Positions 22,936 to 37,534 of a stretch of 64,000 bases of DNA are shown here, piece after piece. The stretch is from Coleophoma eucalyptorum (lineage: Eukaryota > Ascomycota > Leotiomycetes > Helotiales > Dermateaceae). Numbering within the stretch: the first letter of the stretch is position 1; each line of letters begins with the position of its first letter. The notes under the pieces were generated by a model that saw only the letters and a program-made list of their open reading frames with translations, ran no database searches and was not told the DNA's origin. Position numbers and translations under genes: made by a program. The stretch is taken from positions 62,001 to 126,000 of the forward strand of contig JALRME010000037.1 in assembly GCA_026120035.1 (NCBI GenBank), written 5' to 3'.

Positions 22936-24102
22936 ATGAGCAATCCATTAGGTGTCTCGCCCTCGGAGATGCTCACAGCGCAGAAGCGTCAGAAGCGGGG
23001 GAATGCCTGTGAGGCATGTCGTCGTCGTAAGCTACGATGCGACCGAGGCAATCCGCATCGCAGTTCATGCAAAGCTTCCGGCTTAGCTTGTCAGATTCAG
23101 CCCTCTCAAGGGCCAAGAGGTCCCAGGAGGGGCCATCTCAAAGCTTTACAAAGACGGATTTGTTAGTTAAATCTTGCCTAGTTGTTGATGTGGCCAACAT
23201 TCGTATCAGTAGCTCTTGAGGTGTCGGAGCTTCTACTGGCTATTCTGGCTATTTATGAATTCATATGTATTGACTTCAGGCGAGGATGGATTACTGCTGG
23301 TCGCGCCTTTCGGCTCATCCAGCTCAATAATCAGTGGCTTCATAGTGAGGATACACTGGATTAGGTGTTAGTGCATAAAGACTTCATCGACGTAGAACAG
23401 AAAAGGAGAACTTTTTGGATGGCGTATTGCTTGGATCGATTCATCAGCTTGCGAAGTGGCTCAGCCCCGACTTTCAGTGAACAGTTATGCATGCTCGCCG
23501 CAATACTTCCTTCTCCCATTTGAAAACCTATGAGCTTATGGCTGCGGAGGGGCCAGGTTGCTCTTCGAGTCCGCCTCCCAGCTTCCGAACTCGACTTCCA
23601 GAACAACCAACCGGCGCTTATCAGATTTCTTGCAGAAGCTGTTACGCCCACCGCTGACGCTTACGGTACGGAAAAGATGATCACGCCTGCATTCAGCACA
23701 TTCAACGAGTGTATCGTAGTCGCGACGGTAGCCGGACGCACGCTTTCGCACAATTCCTCTGCCGACAAGATCAACTCGTGCTCTGTGGCAGGCTCAACAT
23801 CAGATTTCTTGGCCCGACACGCCTGGCTGAATGCTCTTGTGACCCACCGAATGGATATCTTCTCACGAAATTACCATCTCGAGGTCGAGAACCAAGAATG
23901 CTGTCCCATGCGACTGTTCATAGCCCTGATGTGGCGTGCGACCGTGTTGTGCGTGCACCAGCCCATGAAGAATATCTCCGTCATATCTGACGAGAAACGT
24001 GACCTCGTTGGGGATTACATAAGGCAATCCACTTTGTCTGCGGAGGATATAGTGTGTCTTACGAGCAAGGTGGTAGATCTGAATTGCTGGAAGATAAATT
24101 AG
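22936..24102 (+). pseudogene. Zn2Cys6 / Fungal_trans regulator, decayed
   Basis: One reading frame is recognisable along the whole stretch. It starts MSNPLGVSPSEMLTAQKRQK, then the zinc cluster NACEACRRRKLRCDRGNPHR followed by SSCKASGLAC, where the fourth cysteine is replaced by His-Arg. GPRGPRRGHLKALQRRI follows. Then come typical Fungal_trans pieces: [53 protein letters not shown] and FSTFNECIVVATVAGR. The frame is cut by TAG at 23164 and about 23179, TAG at 23362 and TGA at 23521. The stop at 23521 lies in a 72-73-bp insertion ending GGCCAG, probably an intron whose donor is now TT/GTTATG. About 150-250 residues normally found between linker and middle domain are missing. It sits between the YciI-like gene and the monooxygenase (convergent), so it may once have regulated this cluster. 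Confidence 0.7.
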
Positions 24103-24446
24103 GCTTTAATCTTCTCTCTCATCTCCTACCGCAGTTGATTCCTTCTCTTTATTATTCTTATTTTGTACCATTACTGTGGTAGAGATACAGTCTATAGATA
24201 CTAACATACTGCGGAAATATAGTTACATCCTCTCATGACGATACCGCTTTCACTGTGTGGCGATGTGTTTGACCTTAATGACGAACGCAGAGAATGGTAT
24301 TACCAGCATATCAAAAGCATTGCTGAAGTTATGCCGGGGCTGAGATGCTTCGAGAAGCCAAAATAGACAGTTTGAATTGTGTTAGCACTGTATATGGTCG
24401 CCTTGTTCTCCATGATAGTGTATTCCAATTTTTACATAAGATCATC

Positions 24447-26095
<1,649 letters not shown>

Positions 26096-26378
26096 TCAAT
26101 AGTCAGGGTATGGCGAATTCTCTACGCAGACCGTGTGCTATATCTTGTAGCTACACAGAAAATAAAAGAACACAAAGAGAATTTACGATGCCTTTGTTGG
26201 CTCGAGCGATTGAATATCTGTTGTGATTATGTACCAAGATCCATTTTATATTCTAGTATATGGAAGTCTCGTCAGATATTTTAGTCTCCCCAGTTTAGGG
26301 AAATTGCACCAGGCAGGATGGTGGTCTCGAAGCCGTATTCAAAGTGTGCACTCGGAGAAAAATTGAATGCTCTGCTGA

Positions 26379-26569
26379 GAATGTACTACGTAAGATGGTC
26401 AATGGATACAGATGTCGTTGAGGAATCGGCTCGGAGTTTCTCAATATACGTCACTCTGAAGCTGGAACGCTCGACTGCGAATGTACTACGCGAGGTAAAG
26501 ATGATGAATGACCTGGATCGGGCTGAGGAATCGGGTCGGAGTTTCTCAATATACGCCATTCTGAAGCTG
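26379..26569 (+). promoter_or_regulatory. Two direct repeats with CGG-N2-CGG in the FMO/PKS promoter
   Basis: Two related segments, about 26379-26464 and 26479-26569, each start GAATGTACTACG and contain GAGGAATCGG(C/G)TCGGAG then TTTCTCAATATACG and end TCTGAAGCTG. The core, CGGCTCGGAGTTTCTC (26427-26442) and CGGGTCGGAGTTTCTC (26532-26547), is CGG-N2-CGG in direct orientation, 105 bp apart. The second core matches the dioxygenase promoter element over 13 bp. The region serves both the monooxygenase and the PKS. Most likely these are binding sites of the pathway Zn2Cys6 activator; the sequence alone does not prove this. Confidence 0.55.
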
Positions 26570-26940
26570 CACGGATGACTCGGGTCATGCAGCGTCCCAG
26601 CTCCTACAGCCTCCCTGCTCCCACTTGATTTTTCAGCCGCAAATTACTTTCTTTGGCTTAATTTACTTAACCTTAAGTCAAGAACAATGAATTTTAAGCG
26701 AGGGTTATGCGGTATTACCTAGAATGTACTTTATCTAAACTCCACCACCCTGCCCCTTGTGCTATAATATTTAAATTTTATTATGAAGATAAGGTAGCCA
26801 AGCTTGGTACTATTACGGCCAGTATACAGAAAGCTGCCGAAAACTTTCCGAAATATAGCAAACTAAAAGTTCCACAACCATAGGCATCAATTTTGAATCG
26901 GAAAGGGGAAGGCTAAAATATCAGCTTGGACATAAATGAC

Positions 26941-26950
26941 CTATATATAC
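26941..26950 (+). promoter_or_regulatory. TATA-like element of the PKS gene
   Basis: CTATATATAC lies about 100 bp upstream of the PKS start codon at 27048, a usual distance for a fungal TATA element plus leader. It is a candidate only. Confidence 0.35.
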
Positions 26951-27047
26951 ACCTATAGCTACAGAATAAAACCATACGTGGATAAAAGCGGTAAAATTCA
27001 ATCAAATAAACTCAAAGTCAAGGTAGTGCAACTTCAATATTACTCAC

Positions 27048-30000
27048 GTGCTTGACATGAACATGACGGACCAAAATCACAACCCATCTCGTCTCCTTCC
27101 GAATCCTAGTATTTTGCTGTTCGGGTCACTTGCCCTGTCCTTCGATGACTCCGCACTCAAGCAGTTGCGCAAAGATGTAACAGCAAGCGATGCTAACGTC
27201 TGGCTCGCCGATGTAGTCAAGGGACTTCCGGATGACTGCGAAATAGCCTTGTCGGCACTCCCTACGCTCCACGCAGCGAAATGTCTGGCTCGCAAGCGGC
27301 TGGCTGATCTCTGCGAAGCCTTCACCACGGGCCGACCCCTGGACACGGCTTTTCCGCTACCTAACACCCTGTTGATTCCCTTGGTGATTATTGCCCAACT
27401 TGCCCAGTATAGCGCCTTCCTTCAGCAGCCCAGTGTAGAGGATGATGGCCAAATCAACACCTGGACTACGCCCAAGCCTAACCGGGAGATACTGGGCTTG
27501 TGTACGGGCATATTGAGCGCCTTTGTAGCAGCAAGCGTACACAGCATCGACGAGTTCCAGAGATATGGAGCCGCAGCCGTGCGTCTTGGCATGGTTATAG
27601 GTGTAGCAGTTGATAGCCAGGATGCAACTTTTGGCAGAGGACAGTCAAAATGTTTGAGTGTGGCCTGGAGCTTGGCTAAGGGGCATGGTGAGATATTGCA
27701 GATATTGAAGGATTTTGATGAGGTACTGTTACCTTTCTGTACCCCTTCACCCCCCCTTTCCCTCTCCCACTCCTAATGCTTCTAAAGATCCACGAACTTC
27801 ATCTTACCTGTCCATCATTCATAGGCATATATCTCTGTCTATTATGACGAAAATCGAGCCACCATCACAACTTCAGCAGCTAGTATATACTGCCTGACCG
27901 AAAGGCTCAAAGCTGCAGGTCTGAGTGTGACCGAACTTGGTCTATATGGGAGCTTCCACTCAGCGAGCAACTTGGCCATATTCGAGCATCTTGTTGCTTT
28001 TTGTGATTCACATACCGCGTTCCAACTCCCCGATGCTGCATCGTTGGTAATTCCGACACGAGCCAATGATGGCAGCGGAGATGTATTGAAACAGGGTGCG
28101 CTACACTCCCAGGCACTGCGGTCGATCCTGCTAGAGCCCCCTCGCTGGTTCGATGTCTTTTCGGCGGCTTTACGAGACAAGCGTGAGCATCTTCAGATAT
28201 TCTCATTTGGCCATGAGTGCAGCGTGCCCCCGTCACTTGCGTCCAGAGCAGACGTGCAAGTAGTTCACCCAGTCAACCATGCCAACGTAGGGACCGCCAA
28301 AGCAGACCGGCGGCCTGATCGACTTTGGATGGAGACTGACATTGCTGTTGTGGGCATGGCTTGTAAGGTTGCTGGGGCCGATAGCTTGGATGAGTTCTGG
28401 GACCTGCTGGTGGCAGGTCAATCACAGCATCGCGATATTAGTAACTTAGAATCGAGGTCGGCACGGTTTGATTTCCACGACACAGCATTCCGGACGGGTG
28501 CCGACGCGAATATGCAGCGAAAATGGTTTGCCAATCTGATCGACGGACACGACCAATTCGACCACCGCTTTTTCAAAAAGAGCGCGCGCGAGAGCGCAAG
28601 TATGGATCCCCAGCAGCGGCACCTCCTACAAGTGGCATACCAGGCTGTCGAGCAGAGTGGCTACTTCCAAATGGCTGAGAAGGAGCGTGATGCCAAAGTC
28701 GGCTGCTTCGTCGGTGTTTGTCTAAGCGACTATGAGAACAATGTTGGCTGCCACGCCGCCAATGCCTTCACCGCCACAGGAAACTTGCAGGGCTTCATTG
28801 CGGGGAAGGTGTCCCATTTTTTCGGCTGGACAGGGCCGGGGCTGACCATCGACACGGCCTGTAGCTCGTCGCTGGTGGCGGTGCATCAGGCGTGTTCCTC
28901 GATCCTGTCCGGCGAGTGCAATGCGGCGCTAGCAGGAGGATCTCACGTTATGACCTCGGCCGGGTGGTTCCAGAACCTGGCCGCCGGTTCGTTCTTGAGC
29001 CCGACGGGTCAGTGTAAGCCATTCGATGCCCAGGCAGACGGCTACTGTCGAGGTGAAGGCATTGGGGCCGTATTCTTGAAACAAATGAGCAAGGCCATTA
29101 AAGACGGGGATTCCATCCTGGGCGTCATCGCTGCCACAGCTGTGCAACAAAATCAAAACTGCACTCCCGTGTTTGTTCCTAACGTACCCTCGCTGGCAGA
29201 CCTCTTCACAACCGTAACCGCTAAAGCACACCTGAAGCCATCTCAAATATCTGTCGTTGAGGCCCACGGCACGGGCACGGCGGTGGGAGACCCTGCTGAA
29301 TATGACAGCATCCGGCAGGTTCTCGGCGGGCCGAACCGCGTGCCCGAGAAGCCTCTGATGGTGAGTTCGGTCAAGGGGCTGGTTGGACATATGGAGTGCA
29401 CCTCGGGGATCATCAGCCTCATCAAAGTCCTCCTGATGCTTAACAAGGGCATGTTACCGCCGCAAGCCAGCTTTAGTACCATGAATCCAGCGCTCAAGGC
29501 CAGCCCTGCTGATCACATATTTATACCTACCCACGCACAGTCATGGGATGCTGACATCCGCGTTGCGCTGATCAACAACTATGGTGCTTCGGGGTCGAAC
29601 GCGTCCATGATTGTCATGGAGGCACCGTCGAATATCACCCGTAAGGAGCAGAATGTCGTGAGAATGATGGCCGGGGACAGGTTTCCTTTCTGGCTCAGCG
29701 GAATTGATGACAAGAGCCTCCGTCGCTATGCCAAAGCTTTCCGGGAGTTTCTGGCTCAGTCAGCCGGGGATATACCCATTGCTAATCTGTCTTTCAACCT
29801 TGCTCAGCAGAAAAACCGTAACTTGGATCAGAGCTTGATATTTACTGCTAACTCTATCGAAGAGCTGGATCGAAACTTGGTCGCATTTGAAAATTGTGAT
29901 GCCAGTATCTCATCCGTTCTAAGATCTTCCCCTTCTTCAACCGTAACACCGACCGTAGTTCTCTGTTTCGGCGGTCAGGTTTCAACCTACGTTGGCCTTG

Positions 30001-33000
30001 ACCCTCAATTGTACGATAACATAGCTATCTTGCGCAAACATCTCGACCATGTTGATGCCGTCCTTCAATCTCTGGGATGTGAGAGCATCTTTCCCGGCAT
30101 TTTCCAACGTACCCCATTGTCCGACACAGTCTTGCTACAGCTGATACTCTTTGCCATGCAATACGCATGTGCTCGTAGCTGGATTGACTCGGGAGTTCGC
30201 CCAGCTGCGCTAGTGGGCCATAGTTTTGGCGAGCTGACCACACTCTGCATTTCGGAAGCTCTTTCCCTAGAGGATACGGTGAGGATTATTGTACGTCGGG
30301 CCACCTTGGTACGGGATGCGTGGGGAGCCGATAAAGGCGCCATGATAGCTGTGGAAGCTGATCTGAGCGAGGTGGAGAAATTACTCCTCGACGCTAATAG
30401 CAACCATTCAGACAAACCTGCCAGCATTGCTTGCTATAATGGACCAAAGAGTTTCACTCTCGCAGGCTCGACTGTCGCAATTGCTGCTGTGGCTTCTCAA
30501 CTCCAAACCTTGTCGGGGAAGACGGCGAAAGGTAAGAAGCTGAACGTGACAAATGCTTTTCACTCTGCGCTCGTTGATCCACTTCTGGTCGACCTTGAAG
30601 AGGCAGCCCAAGGGGTGACCTTTCGCGATCCTGTTATAAGCATTGAGCGAGCTGGAGAAAGCACCTCGAACAGTCAGTTTACGACGAGGTTCTTGGCAGA
30701 CCATATGCGCAACCCCGTGTACTTTCACCAAGCGGTGGAGCGACTAGCGCAGCGTTACTCTTCATCCCCTTGCATTTTTCTCGAGGCGGGCACCAACTCG
30801 ACCATCACATCCATAGCCGCCCGCGCACTTGGCAGTTCAAGCTTCAAGGGCACACACACCTTCCAAGGAGTCAACATAGCTAATTGCGAGGATGGCTGGA
30901 ACAAACTGACTGATACCACCATATCTCTCTGGAATGCTGGCCTTAATTTGCAGTTCTGGGGCCATCACGGATTGCAGAGAAGTTACCAAGCGAGCATCAA
31001 GCCTTTACTCTTACCACCATACCAGTTTGATCCGACCGCACGACACTGGATGGAGCTGAAGTCGCCGCCAAAGTATTTGCCAGCACCAAATGGAGAAGAA
31101 GCCAAGAACTTGATCAACGCGGAGAGTCAAGCTGAGGAACTGCTGACCTTCTTTGGATTTCAGCATTCTCTGGAGCAAAAGCAGGCGCGATTCCGTGTCA
31201 ATACGGCGACAGAGAAATATAAGAAGCTGCTATCGGGGCACCTCACCTTACAGACGGCACCCATATGTCCCGCTACCGTACAGATAAGCTTTGTAATTGA
31301 TGCTATTGGCTGTATCTGTCCTGAGCTTCAGACAGCACAACAGCCGCAGATTCAGGATGTTCAATACCAGTCTCCCGTCTGCGCAAATTCAGCGCGTACA
31401 ACATGGATCACAGTTAAGAATGATACCCCAGACGGGTCTGGGTGGCGGTTCGAGGTTTTCAGTACCGAGAACAATGATGAATCGCGAATGTTGCACACGA
31501 CAGGCAAAATCATGTTCAGCGACTCTGGCGACTCATCTGTGATACGCCAGCTAGCGCACTTCGAACGACTGTTTGGACATAATTGCGCATTAGAGCTCTT
31601 GGAGGGCGCTGATGTCGACGAGGTACTCGTCAATCGTAGTATTTACCGCCTCTTTTCTGAGATTGTCGATTATGGCGACGAGTTCCGTGGGCTGCAAAAG
31701 GTGGTTGGCCGTGGGAATCATTCGGCAGGCCATGTAATTCGCAAGCATTCGCACCTTGAACAAACACCCTGGTTTGACGCCCATTTAGCCGACACGTTTT
31801 GTCAGCTTGGCGGCCTCTGGGTCAATTGCATGATAGATCGGTCTCCAAGTGATGTTTATCTCGCGAATGGTATTGACCAGTGGATCCGGGCACCACTCTC
31901 AACGGGTACAGATGTATTGGCCGTCAAACGACCGGACGAGTTTCACGTCTTTGCCATGCACCATCATTCGTCGGATCGATTATCCCTAAGTGATGTCTTT
32001 GTCTTCGATGCCGCGGATGGAGCACTGGTCGAGGTTATTCTTGGCATTGCATATGTCAAGACTCCAAAGCAATCCATGGAGAAACTGTTCACGCGCTTAA
32101 CTGAGCCCGCGTGGCTGGCTAAGGCTCCATCAGGCATACTATTAGCTGCTCCTGCAGGTAAATCAAAACAAGCTGGCATGCTGGAAAATCTAGAGCCTCC
32201 CACAGTTCCTCTCCAGGCTCCAGTAGTCCTACCAGCACAAGTCCAAAACGTCGCCAATTTCAAGTTGCCCAAGTTGGATAAGCAAGCGCCCCAAGACGAT
32301 CTGATGTTGAGAGTGAAAGCCGTGATTGCAGAACTGTCAGGTTTGGAAGTTTCTGAGATTAAAGATAACAGTGAGCTAGCAGACATGGGAATTGACTCTC
32401 TCGTGGGCATGGAGATGGTACACGAGATTGAGACTGCCTTTCAGGTGAAAATACCTGAAAACGAGATCCTTATTGTCACCAACATGCAAGACCTGGTGAG
32501 ATGTGTGGCTAGTGCCTTGGGGATGGATACCAATTCCATCACAGCAGCTGAATCGGAAGAGCCCAGCAAGGACTCTGATAGTGATATGCCTAGCATCATG
32601 ACTGTTTCGGAGGGTGTCGCGATTACAACAAATGTGACAACGCCGAGCCCGGACTTCGAGGCACAGGAGAATGGAACTTCGCAGTCCAGCGAATTCAAGC
32701 TCTCTTTCGCGACCGTCATGGAGGCCTTCAACGAGACCAAAACGATGACAGACCGGCGTGTAGCTGATCTTGGGCAGGCACACTATGTGGCAAAATGTCT
32801 GCCGCTGCAGAATAAGCTGACGGTGGCATTAACACTCGAGGCTCTCGACCCGCTAGGCGCTAGATTCTGCAATGCTCAGCCGGGGGAGCAGCTTCCAAGC
32901 ATACGACATAGCAAGGAGCACCTGCACTTTGTGAATCACTTGTACAAGATGCTTGAGACGGAGACACAAATAATCAAGTTAGATGGGAACATCATTACAA

Positions 33001-35495
33001 GGACAGCAGTGCCACTTCCGCAGGTGTGCAGCAAGGACCTATACGAAGAAATACTCATACGCTTTCCAGACCAGCACCCAGCTACTAAGCTAATATACTA
33101 TGCCGGAGTGCATCTTGGGCGCGTGCTCTCGGGCGAGACGGATGGCTTGAAGTTGATATTTGGTAGTAATGAAGGCCGAGACTTCGTTAGTGCTTTCTAC
33201 GGCGATTGGCCGCTGAATCGGGTGCTCTATGCGCAAATGGAAGACTTCTTGGAGCGGTTGACGGCAAAACTGCATGCCAACTCGGACGGGATCGATGAGA
33301 GCAGACCGCTACGAATTCTAGAAATGGGTGCTGGTACTGGCGGCACGACTCGGCGAATCGTGCCAAAGCTGGCGCAGTTGCAGGTGCCAGTTGAATACAC
33401 ATTTACGGACTTAGCACCGTCATTTGTGGCGGCAGCCCGCAAGAAATGGGGCAAACAGTTCCCCTGGATGAAATTCCAGACTCACGATATTGAGAAGGCA
33501 CCTGATGAGAAACTGTTGGGCACGCAACACTTTGTTATTGCGAGCAATGCGGTTCACGCAACACATTCTCTGCAGGAATCTACCCGGAATGTGCGCAAGG
33601 TCCTGCGCCCCGACGGGTTCCTGCTGATGCTAGAGATGACAAGAACGCCCTATTGGGTCGACCTTATCTTTGGTCTCTTAGAGGGGTGGTGGCTATTTGA
33701 CGACGGTCGCCAGCATGCATTGACACACGAGTTGAGATGGGAGATTGACCTGCAGGCGGCTGGCTACGGCCATGTGGACTGGACGGGTGGCGTGAGGCCG
33801 GAGAGCGACATCGAGAAGTTGATACTGGCTGCTGCCAACCCGACCAACCTGTGAGTAGACCCGAGTCTTGCATGCCAGCTATCTTTATTTCCTACATATT
33901 TCATTGCGGATGGCCAAGTGCAGCTGAATATAAGTTGTGCATTGCTTGACCTCATCGCTGTCACAAGCCCAGCTTGTCTCGTCGTTTAAGTCCAGTTTCC
34001 CTTAGATGTTATATAGAAAATTTATACATCAAGTTATATAGAGCCCAGGCCCTCCATAGATCCCCTCTGTAGCTGATTCTATTTTTCCATCGTATTTCCT
34101 GGCTTCTTCTCTTCTTTACTTTAACTTTGATTGAATTCTAAATTTTTGGCCAGATGCGAACGCTTGCTGCAGAACGTACCTGCCCTCGGCTACCAGCATA
34201 AGAAAGTTGCCTCTGTCGACAGCGTAGCGCGCGAACAGATTGTCTCCGGATACGTCCGGGAACTGACGCAAGGATTCCAAGATCCGATCCATCTCCCTTG
34301 GTCTTTAACTACGGGCATTCCCCAATCGACATCTGGGGCCAAATGTATCTTGATAACAGGCGCTACCGGCGGTTTAGGTACACATCTGGTCGCCGAGGCG
34401 GCACTTCGGACAGACGTAGAACGAGTTGTGTGTCTCAATCGGCGAAGTAAGAAAGACCCAAATCACCGCCAGATGGAGGCTTTGCGCAAGAAAGGCATTG
34501 AGCTCCCCCCGGATACCTTGGCCAAGCTTGTTGTGCTGGAAACAGATATGGTCAATCCTACAAACCTCGGTCTGCCTGGCAACACCTATCGTTCGCTCAT
34601 TGAAAATGTCACGCATATCGTTCACAACGCCTGGCTCATGAACTCCAAATGGACAATTAAGCGCTTCGAACCGCAGCTACACATAATGGCACACATGCTG
34701 GACTTCGCGCGCAATATCTCGGCCAAGCGTCCACATGGTCCGCGGGTGACATTCCAGTTCGTATCCTCTATTGCTACCGTCGGCCACCACCCACTGTGGA
34801 CTGGTAGTCCAGTTGTGCCCGAGGAGCGCGTGCCTATCGAGAGCGTACTGCCAACCGGATATGGTGACGCAAAATATGTTTGTGAGCGTATGCTTGACAC
34901 CACACTCCACCAGTACCCCGATCGATTCCGCGCCACTGCTGTGCGCTTGGGTCAGATTGCCGGCAGCAAAACCAATGGCCACTGGAACCCCATGGAACAT
35001 GTATCTTTCATGGTTAAATCGTCCCAGACGCTGCGTGCTCTTCCAAACCTCCAAGGCACCTTGGGCTGGACGCCGGCCGACGACGTTGCACGCACCTTGG
35101 TCGACATCCTGACGCAACCGGACGGGGTGGCGCTGCATCCCATCTACCATATTGAGAATCCAATTCGCCAGTCCTGGCACGATACCATCGCTATACTAGC
35201 CGATGCCCTTCACATCCCGCAAGATTCCACAGGCATCATTCCCTTTGACCAGTGGCTACAGCGTGTGCGAGATTGGTCGCGAAGAGAGGATAACGACATC
35301 GGTGGGGCTAACCCTGCTTACTTGCTAGTACAGTTCTTAGATGCCAACTTTGTTCGTATAAGTTGTGGGGGCCTCTTGCTGGCAACTGCTAAGGCGAGGG
35401 AGCACTCACCTACTTTAACCAAATTGGGCCCTGTGAGCGAGAGTTTGACCAGAAGGTTTGTTAGAAACTGGAAAGATACGGATTTCTTGACCTAA
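27048..35495 (+). CDS. Non-reducing PKS, SAT-KS-AT-PT-ACP-CMeT-R
   Basis: Exons 27048-27722, 27825-33850 and 34154-35495 join in frame to 2,680 residues. Visible domains and catalytic residues: SAT with GLCTG (Cys about 152) and YGSFHS; KS with DTACSSS (Cys about 571), EAHGTGT and KGLVGHMECTSG; AT with GHSFGE (Ser about 1025); product template with SGHLTLQTAPICPATVQ (His about 1364) and DTFCQLGG (Asp about 1548); one ACP with GIDSL (Ser about 1750); C-methyltransferase with EMGAGTGGTTRR (about 2058); reductase with ITGATGGLG (about 2301) and YGDAK. Reductive release gives an aromatic aldehyde, and one CMeT suggests a methylated orsellinic-type aldehyde such as 3-methylorcinaldehyde, as made by TropA/MOS enzymes. 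The second intron (303 nt) separates CMeT from the R domain. All catalytic residues look intact. Neighbouring monooxygenase and dioxygenase genes point to a tropolone product. Confidence 0.95.
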
Positions 35496-35654
35496 AAAAA
35501 ATTGTTTTTCAGGTGTTTATAGAATTTTGGTGCTGTTAAGCAGATACTTAGAGCAACTTATAAGGTATAGTTTTATTTGAAAGCTGTGATGTATTTCACA
35601 AGCGAGTTCCCACAAGAACAAAACTTAGTACCAGGAACTGTTAGATAGTCTATG

Positions 35655-35752
35655 TTGCATTTATTGTGTTGCATTTATTGTGTTGCATTTATTGTGTTGC
35701 ATTTATTGTGTTGCATTTATTGTGTTGCATTTATTGTGTTGCATTTATTGTG
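35655..35752 (+). repeat. 14-bp minisatellite, seven copies
   Basis: The unit TTGCATTTATTGTG repeats seven times without change. It starts 160 bp after the PKS stop codon, so it lies in the 3' flank or the transcript end. Since 14 is not a multiple of three, the open frame through it is an artefact of the repeat. Confidence 0.9.
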
Positions 35753-37534
35753 TCGCTACTACTGTAATTACAATATAAGTGATCTATATCACTGTAATAC
35801 GGTTCGAAAATACAGCTCAGGTGTCATCTACAAGGCTGCAAGGCCTATATGTACTAACCACGCATCAATATAGGCGGGGGTAAGCAGTCAATCAAGTCAC
35901 TACTCTTCGTACTAAGTGCTCGATCCAATACCCATCCTTATACTGCAGCCTTTGATGCCTATAGATAGAGGCCATAGATGTAAGAAGCCACATCACGGAT
36001 AGCGTACCTATCCTCTTCCATTATGGCTGGTCCTTATAGGAAGGATACTACCTCTTTAGATCAAGACGATTTAGTAAGTTTTACAATATATAGCTCTGGA
36101 TTTTTCTGGACCGTTGCCTTCTAGGCCAGCTTTATTCCAGTAGTGGAACTAAAGGCTCAAATCCAAGAGGAAGACAGCATAGGGCCAATCCCTCTATACC
36201 TAGATTTGTTTTCTATATAAGATAATACAATCACTTGGTCCTTGACATACATGAAGGCCGAGAGATTAATGTTAAGACTTACTTACTAATAAGTATACTT
36301 GCTACGCAAATCCGAGGGCTTACGCAACGTCTTAGCAAAGACAAGTTACGCGAATTATTAATCGAGGCAACTATAGAAGCCGAAGAAAAATGCTTATCGT
36401 CACTTAAAGAAAAGGCAGATTAGGGTTAGATAGATAGAAAAGTAGATAGGGTAATCAGATGTTTTTAAATATACCGCTTGAGCTAGTGGAAGACTAGAAT
36501 ATTATGGTAAGGTAAAAAACACTGTTACAAGATTTTCATCTAGCTCATATTTCATATTAGAATTCAGATGCCGTATTCAGCTCGAGCTATACAGATCCAA
36601 TGAGTTGGTTATTCAATACTAGAACAGTATAAGAGCCATCGCTTTAGTGAAGAGGAGCTGCTGCACTGATTGGAATCAAGGCTTTAGATAAGTTCAGAGT
36701 AGCCTTTGTGTAGGATCCTCGGCAAGGCTCGGGATACGGCCACCAGCGATATAATTCGAACTTTGGCCCATCTGCTGTCGAGTTCACGGAGATATTGATA
36801 AATGCTATTTAACTAACAAGTGAGGCGGACACACGCGTTGAAGTGGTTAAGAATAGCAGCAGATCACCGGATATAGTATAATTTTCGGTTTTTAAAGTCT
36901 CACTAATTGTGTTATGCACACCTTACTGGCGACATGATTTTGCTAGTAAAGGGTATTTTTGTTTGCACCGTTAATTTTCAAATAACACCGGAGATAAATA
37001 CCTGATAGCTAGTGGGCAAATATATCCGTCAGTTGCAGGTTACTGTTTCAATGTCTTGTCGAATAACATAGTCCGAGCCGTGTTAACATTCTCAACACGT
37101 TTATGGGCAAGAGGTTCGAAAAGTCCAGCTTTACTAGGTGATAAATTACTATTGATATCACATACTCAATGAGACTCGCGGATCCCACACTCTGAAGTTT
37201 AAATACCGAACGAGGACTACCTCCAATTCCGATGGAGGTAGTATTTGAACAATCCAAAGGAAGCACTTTTCATTCGCCTACAGCTTTGGACCAAAGCATT
37301 AAATCTTAAAATTCTCTCTTGAATTTCCCACTCCGGCTCCCGCCTATCGTCTTCGAATATAGCAAACTATGATGCCAAGACATATTACTTTTGCTTTCCT
37401 AGGCATCATGAACATACTTAGAGCCAGAGCGAACTTTACGACCCGCTCCGCACCCCCTGGGCCGACACTTCTATCTCGTCCTTCGAAGATGGTCATCATG
37501 AAGCTTATTAAGGTCTTTATTATGGAGCTGGAAT
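35753..37534. other. Decayed spacer, no gene called
   Basis: Between 36024 and 36423 there are short Lys/Glu-rich open pieces (for example RGLTQRLSKDKLRELLIEA near 36320) broken by stops. They look like a remnant of a mobile-element protein, but I cannot name the family. The rest is AT-rich. No supportable gene. Confidence 0.35.

Noticed and set aside
27077..33964. Many antisense and shifted ORFs across the PKS (up to 167 codons)
   Set aside because: They overlap the catalytic domains of a single intact synthase frame and carry no motifs of their own.
36235..36423. Lys/Glu-rich 62-codon ORF, possibly a transposon protein piece
   Set aside because: Too short and broken by stops on both sides; no family could be named.
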